Shown here: positions 60,966 through 64,000 of the stretch, in pieces
How positions within the stretch are numbered: position 1 is the first letter of the stretch
How the letters are laid out: each line of letters opens with the position of its first letter
DNA from: Sphingomonas crusticola
GTDB taxonomy: Bacteria; Pseudomonadota; Alphaproteobacteria; Sphingomonadales; Sphingomonadaceae
Direction of reading: 5' to 3'
Assembly: GCF_003391115.1 (NCBI RefSeq)
Contig: NZ_QTJP01000001.1
Location: 3,302,073 to 3,366,072, forward strand
DNA: 64,000 nucleotides
Notes under the pieces: generated by a model
The model's input: the letters and a program-made list of their open reading frames with translations, nothing else
Told to the model about the DNA's origin: nothing
Database searches by the model: none
Made by a program: the position numbers and the translations under genes

Positions 60966-61520
60966 ATGATCGGCCGTCTCGCCCTCGTCGCCGCGCTCGT
61001 CCTCACCAACGCCGCCGCCACGCAACCCGTGGCGGCGCAGGCGGCGAGCGCGGCCGATCGCATCATCAACGACCCGCGCGTGCCTTCGCTCACGCCCTAC
61101 GGCCTCAACCTCCAGCCGCAAATCCGCAGGGATGACGGCGTCCAGTTCGGCAAGGCGTTGCGCGTGCCGCTCTCCGGCCATGCCGATTTCTGGCGGGTTG
61201 GCGTGATCACGCCGACGCTGAAGCCGGTCAGGAAAGGGGACCGCATCGTCATCGCCTTCTGGGCGCGCGCGGTCGAAACGCAGGACGGCGCGCCGGGAAG
61301 GATCGGGCGCGTCCAGCTCGAGGCGACACCGGTCGTTCGCACGATTTTCGAGCAGCCGTTCGAACTCACCGGCGCGTGGAAGATGTATCAGCTCGCCGGC
61401 GCCGCCGACCGGGATTATGCGGCCGGCAGCCTCAATGCCGCGCTCCACCTCGACAGTGCCAGGCAAGTGTTGGAGATCGGCCCGGTCTTCATCCTCGATT
61501 ACGGGCAGCCGGCCCCCTGA
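60966..61520 (+). CDS. secreted carbohydrate-binding-like protein
   Basis: 184 residues starting 9 bases after the receptor stop. Signal peptide 1-25 (MIGRLALVAALVLTNAAATQPVAAQ). The rest forms a beta-sandwich with VGVITPTLKPVRKGDRIVIAFWARAVE near 78 and a QVGPVFILDYG-like end, the pattern of CBM4/9/22-like domains that precede glycosidases. The isolated domain, without an enzyme, would bind the polysaccharide. Family call by pattern only. Its stop overlaps the next gene's CTG. Confidence 0.7.
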   Translation: MIGRLALVAALVLTNAAATQPVAAQAASAADRIINDPRVPSLTPYGLNLQPQIRRDDGVQFGKALRVPLSGHADFWRVGVITPTLKPVRKGDRIVIAFWARAVETQDGAPGRIGRVQLEATPVVRTIFEQPFELTGAWKMYQLAGAADRDYAAGSLNAALHLDSARQVLEIGPVFILDYGQPAP

Positions 61521-62479
61521 AGCGCCGTTTCGCCCTTGCCGGGATTTGGCTGGCGCTTGCCGGCGCGGCGGCGGCGCGCAATCCGCAATTTCAGGGCGCC
61601 GACCCGCAGGCATTGTTCATCGGTCGCGAACTGTGGATATTCCCGACCGGCGGGCCGGGCGGAAGCTGGGCGGCGGATCGCTTCGGTGCGTTCGCCTCCG
61701 CCGATCTCAAGACGTGGCACAGTCGCGGCGAAATCCTCCGCCGCGATCAGATACGCTGGATCGGCGAGGATGGCGCAGCGTCGCATTTCCTGTGGGCGCC
61801 CGGCATTGCGACGCGCGGCGGCAAATGGTTCCTCTACTTCTCGGTCGGGCCGCAAAATCCGACTCCCAGCCGGATCGGGGTCGCCGTCGCCGACCGCCCC
61901 GAGGGGCCGTATCGCGACAGCGGCCGCCCGCTGGTGACGGGCGGCAACGGCTTCGAGGCGATCGATCCGATGGTGTTCGTCGATCCGAAGACCGGCCGCG
62001 CCTATCTCTATGCGGGCGGCAGCGCGGGATCGACCTTGCGCGTGTGGGAGCTCGCGCCCGACATGATCCATCTCCTGCGCGAAATTACGGTACCGCAGCC
62101 GCCTTTGTTCACCGAAGGCTCGTTCATGCATGAGCGCGCCGGCCTCTATTATCTCTCCTACAGCCATGGCCAGTGGAACGGGCCGAGCTATTCGGTCCAT
62201 TATGCGACGGCGCCGTCGCCGGTCGGGCCGTGGACCTATCGCGGCGCCATCCTGACCGGCGACGGTCGCCATCAAGGGCCCGGCCACCATAGTTTCGTGC
62301 AAACGCCCTCCGGCGAATGGCTGATCGTCTATCACCGCTGGGAGGGCGAGCATGGCCCGGGGCCGTTCCGGGGCGAGCGCAAGATCGCGATCGATCGCGT
62401 GCGCTACACGGCCGACGGGCTGATCGTACCGATCCGCATGACCGACGGCGACGCCGCGCCGACGCTGCCCAGGCGCTAG
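61517..62479 (+). CDS. GH43-type arabinofuranosidase/xylosidase, CTG start
   Basis: 320 residues if translated from CTG 61517. No ATG, GTG or TTG occurs in frame between there and the mature domain, and the next upstream ATG (61376) adds an arginine-rich nonsense stretch inside the neighbour. From CTG the protein starts LKRRFALAGIWLALAGAAAA, a proper signal peptide. Catalytic triad of GH43: Asp in FQGADPQAL near 27, Asp in AIDPMVFVD near 154, Glu in TEGSFMHERAG near 203. Likely acts on arabinan or arabinoxylan side chains. Coupled to the gene before by CTGA overlap. Confidence 0.84.
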   Translation: MKRRFALAGIWLALAGAAAARNPQFQGADPQALFIGRELWIFPTGGPGGSWAADRFGAFASADLKTWHSRGEILRRDQIRWIGEDGAASHFLWAPGIATRGGKWFLYFSVGPQNPTPSRIGVAVADRPEGPYRDSGRPLVTGGNGFEAIDPMVFVDPKTGRAYLYAGGSAGSTLRVWELAPDMIHLLREITVPQPPLFTEGSFMHERAGLYYLSYSHGQWNGPSYSVHYATAPSPVGPWTYRGAILTGDGRHQGPGHHSFVQTPSGEWLIVYHRWEGEHGPGPFRGERKIAIDRVRYTADGLIVPIRMTDGDAAPTLPRR

Positions 62480-62484
62480 GCACG

Positions 62485-63546
62485 ATGCGTCGCGGCCTTT
62501 TCGCATCGGACGGCATACGCCGGGGCGTCGCCTCGCTTTTCGCGGCGATGCTCCTGACCGTCACGACAATGGCCCATGGCGTGCCGCCCGGTGCGCCGGA
62601 AACGCCCTATATCGATCCGGCCAAGGCCTATCTGTTCGCGCACATGACCAAGGCGCATTACGGCATGCTCTATTATTCGGTCAGCCTCGACGGGCTGCAC
62701 TGGCGGGCCTTGAACCACGGCCAGCCGGTCTCGACCGATTATCACGGCCATGCCTCCATCGCGCAAGGCGGCGACGGGCGTTATTATCTGGTCGGTAACA
62801 AGGGCGACGACGATCCGCTGATCCGCTTCTGGGTATCGGACGATCTGGTGCGCTGGCTGCCGTTCGCAACCTATCGGCCCGATTTGACGGACATTCCGGG
62901 ACACCCCCACGCGCTGCAGCGGATCGGCGCCCCCAAGCTGTTCTTCGATAGGCGCTCGGCGCGCTTCCTGCTCACCTGGCACACGCCCAACGTGGCGGGA
63001 TCCGACGCCGATCCCGAGGCCTATTGGGCCAGCCAGCGCACATTGTACGTCCTGTCGCCGGACCTGAAACGCTTCGACGGGGCGCCGCGCCGCCTGTTTC
63101 CCTGGAACATGGCGACGATCGATACGATCGTGCAGCCCAACGACGGCGCGCGCGGCTATTGCGCGATCGTCAAGGACGAGCGCTACCCGTCTTATGATTG
63201 GGTCACGGGCAAGACGATCCGGATGAGCTGCGCGCCGGCATTGACCGGGCCCTACCCGCCGCCGGGACCACCGCTCAGCCCCAACTTCCGCGAGGCGCCG
63301 ACGCTGATCCGTTCGCCCGACGATCGCAGCTGGCTGCTCTATTACGAGCAATATGCCGGCACCAGCTACGGCCTGTCGACGGCGCCCCGGCTGGCCGGCC
63401 CATGGTATCAGGTGTCCGGCAATAGCGGCGTTCCGGCGTGGAACCGGTACGAGATGGTGCCCGGGGCGCGCCATGGTTCGATGCTGGCGATCAGCCGTCG
63501 CGAATATGACGTGCTGGTCAAGGTGTTCGGGGCCGACGGCGACTGA
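62485..63546 (+). CDS. GH43-like secreted glycosidase
   Basis: 353 residues from ATG 62485, six bases after the preceding stop. Signal peptide about 1-32 (VASLFAAMLLTVTTMAHG). Five-bladed propeller pattern with SVSLDGLHW, FWVSDDLVRWLPF and LYVLSPDLKRFDG repeats; candidate catalytic residues Asp in APETPYIDPAKAYLF, Asp in DTIVQPNDGARGY and Glu in FREAPTLIR near 273. Closest in layout to bacterial arabinosidase-like GH43 relatives. It ends the receptor-glycosidase run; a repeat-bounded element starts 5 bases later. Confidence 0.78.
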   Translation: MRRGLFASDGIRRGVASLFAAMLLTVTTMAHGVPPGAPETPYIDPAKAYLFAHMTKAHYGMLYYSVSLDGLHWRALNHGQPVSTDYHGHASIAQGGDGRYYLVGNKGDDDPLIRFWVSDDLVRWLPFATYRPDLTDIPGHPHALQRIGAPKLFFDRRSARFLLTWHTPNVAGSDADPEAYWASQRTLYVLSPDLKRFDGAPRRLFPWNMATIDTIVQPNDGARGYCAIVKDERYPSYDWVTGKTIRMSCAPALTGPYPPPGPPLSPNFREAPTLIRSPDDRSWLLYYEQYAGTSYGLSTAPRLAGPWYQVSGNSGVPAWNRYEMVPGARHGSMLAISRREYDVLVKVFGADGD

Positions 63547-63550
63547 AGGA

Positions 63551-63968
63551 GAATTGGGTATTGTGTCCCCGGAATTGCCGGAATTGCCGGGGCAACGCGA
63601 GCTCGATTGGCCTTATTCCCGGTGAGCTTATCCCTGTGATACGGACTGGAGAAGATCGCCAGCCTGGCTGCTCTGCGAGATGTTGACATGCGCAAAACAA
63701 CTAGTCCTACGGTTATCACAACCCTGTCAGATAATGCTCACTTAGTAAGAGGAGTGGCTGGCCGCTTAAACTTCCCATATCGCGAGGAAACCGTAGAGGG
63801 CGGATCGATGGTCAGGTTTTCATTTTTGCTATCTGACGACGATACGCGGCTTCTTGCCCTTCAGATTCCAAGTGAGGCCTACGCGTATACTGCGACGATC
63901 GGCGTAATTTGATGGCAGTTCCTAGCAAATCCGACTTTTAGCAATTCCCGGGACACAATACCTAATTC
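63551..63968. mobile_element. 418-base element with 28-base terminal inverted repeats
   Basis: Terminal repeats at 63551-63578 and 63941-63968 match as inverted copies at 26 of 28 positions (mismatches at positions 6 and 20); both contain the core GGTATTGTGTCCC. Inside is one 74-codon frame and no transposase. Base composition is lower in GC than the flanks. Such ends resemble repeats I recall near IS200/REP-associated transposases; a non-autonomous (MITE-like) element is the likeliest reading. Target duplication is not visible. Confidence 0.7.
63688..63912 (+). CDS. small unknown protein inside the inverted-repeat element
   Basis: 74 residues, no recognised family. Hydrophilic N-terminus, then VAGRLNFPYREETVEGGSM and a strand-rich FSFLLSDDDTRLLALQIP segment. 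Only a weak purine stretch precedes the ATG. Codon use and base composition are unlike the neighbours (more A/T at third positions), consistent with transfer. It may be a passenger gene or a chance frame. Confidence 0.45.
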   Translation: MRKTTSPTVITTLSDNAHLVRGVAGRLNFPYREETVEGGSMVRFSFLLSDDDTRLLALQIPSEAYAYTATIGVI

Positions 63969-64000
63969 AAACTGGCGGGCGATGCTGCGCCACGGCCTGG

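Noticed and set aside
61376..61516. ATG-started N-terminal extension of the GH43 protein
   Set aside because: The extension reads as arginine-rich nonsense in the neighbour's out-of-frame sequence and buries the signal peptide.
59349..61613. 754-codon open frame antisense to the TonB receptor locus
   Set aside because: It is a GC-driven shadow: composition is Arg/Glu/Gly/Ala-rich with no domain, and the opposite strand holds well-recognised receptor and CBM-like genes.
1..64000. CRISPR arrays, rRNA, riboswitches or prophage
   Set aside because: None seen: no regularly spaced short repeats, no rRNA signature, and no riboswitch core or phage genes were recognised by eye.

Overview
The window comes from a high-GC alphaproteobacterium, most likely a sphingomonad (Sphingomonas or a close relative). 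The evidence is gene content and style: DUF1476 (ATPase inhibitor zeta), DUF4169 and DUF4402 proteins, a SusD-less TonB-dependent receptor/glycosidase locus, an EcfG-like promoter, frequent 4-bp ATGA/GTGA overlaps, and several palindromic 3'-end repeats that recall dispersed sphingomonad repeats. The assignment is inference from recognised families, not from a search.

Layout. 1-9,100: a truncated M28 peptidase, then a likely stress operon (SRPBCC, zinc alcohol dehydrogenase, SDR) behind a GGAAC-N16-GGTT promoter, a beta-hydroxyacid dehydrogenase, an isochorismatase-like hydrolase, glutathione reductase, an ArsR/AHSA1 regulator-effector operon with a candidate operator, and a XerC/D recombinase. 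9,100-21,300: cupin, alpha/beta hydrolases, cysK coupled to an MFS exporter, a 14-helix MFS pump, asd, a BaiN/YhiN-like flavoprotein, a GFA protein, amn, a peroxiredoxin and YqgE. 21,200-25,500: hybrid histidine kinase, tRNA-Arg(ACG), a lipoprotein and hemB. 25,500-31,500 is the most unusual part: two tandem DUF4402 secreted proteins behind a hairpin and a G9 tract, a membrane protein/XRE pair behind two matched palindromic operators, and a lipid kinase / DUF4169 / PLD-like / CDP-glycerol-transferase-like gene run.

31,500-41,300: rppH, DUF481, astA and astB packed in one direction (two steps of arginine catabolism), an SDR, purF, hisI, and a tight zeta-BolA-monothiol glutaredoxin-MBL-DUF4230 run. 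41,400-48,600: an SMP-30-like gene broken by a one-base frameshift, an FMN reductase coupled to a GH31 alpha-xylosidase, nadA and nadC (two of the three de novo NAD enzymes, separated by a secreted protein gene) and an RNase T2. 48,500-57,900: DUF4112, an extracellular solute-binding lipoprotein, a small disordered protein, an S41-like peptidase beside a membrane-anchored AraC regulator, a SleB-type cell-wall hydrolase, tRNA-Leu(TAA), ihfB, rpsA and an unknown protein with a Pro/Gly/Arg tail.

58,188-63,546 is a carbohydrate-utilisation locus: a large TonB-dependent receptor followed without gaps by a carbohydrate-binding-like protein and two GH43-type beta-propellers, one apparently starting at CTG. 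The window ends in a roughly 418-bp element bounded by 28-bp inverted repeats and holding one small, lower-GC open reading frame. I saw no CRISPR array, rRNA, prophage or complete insertion sequence.
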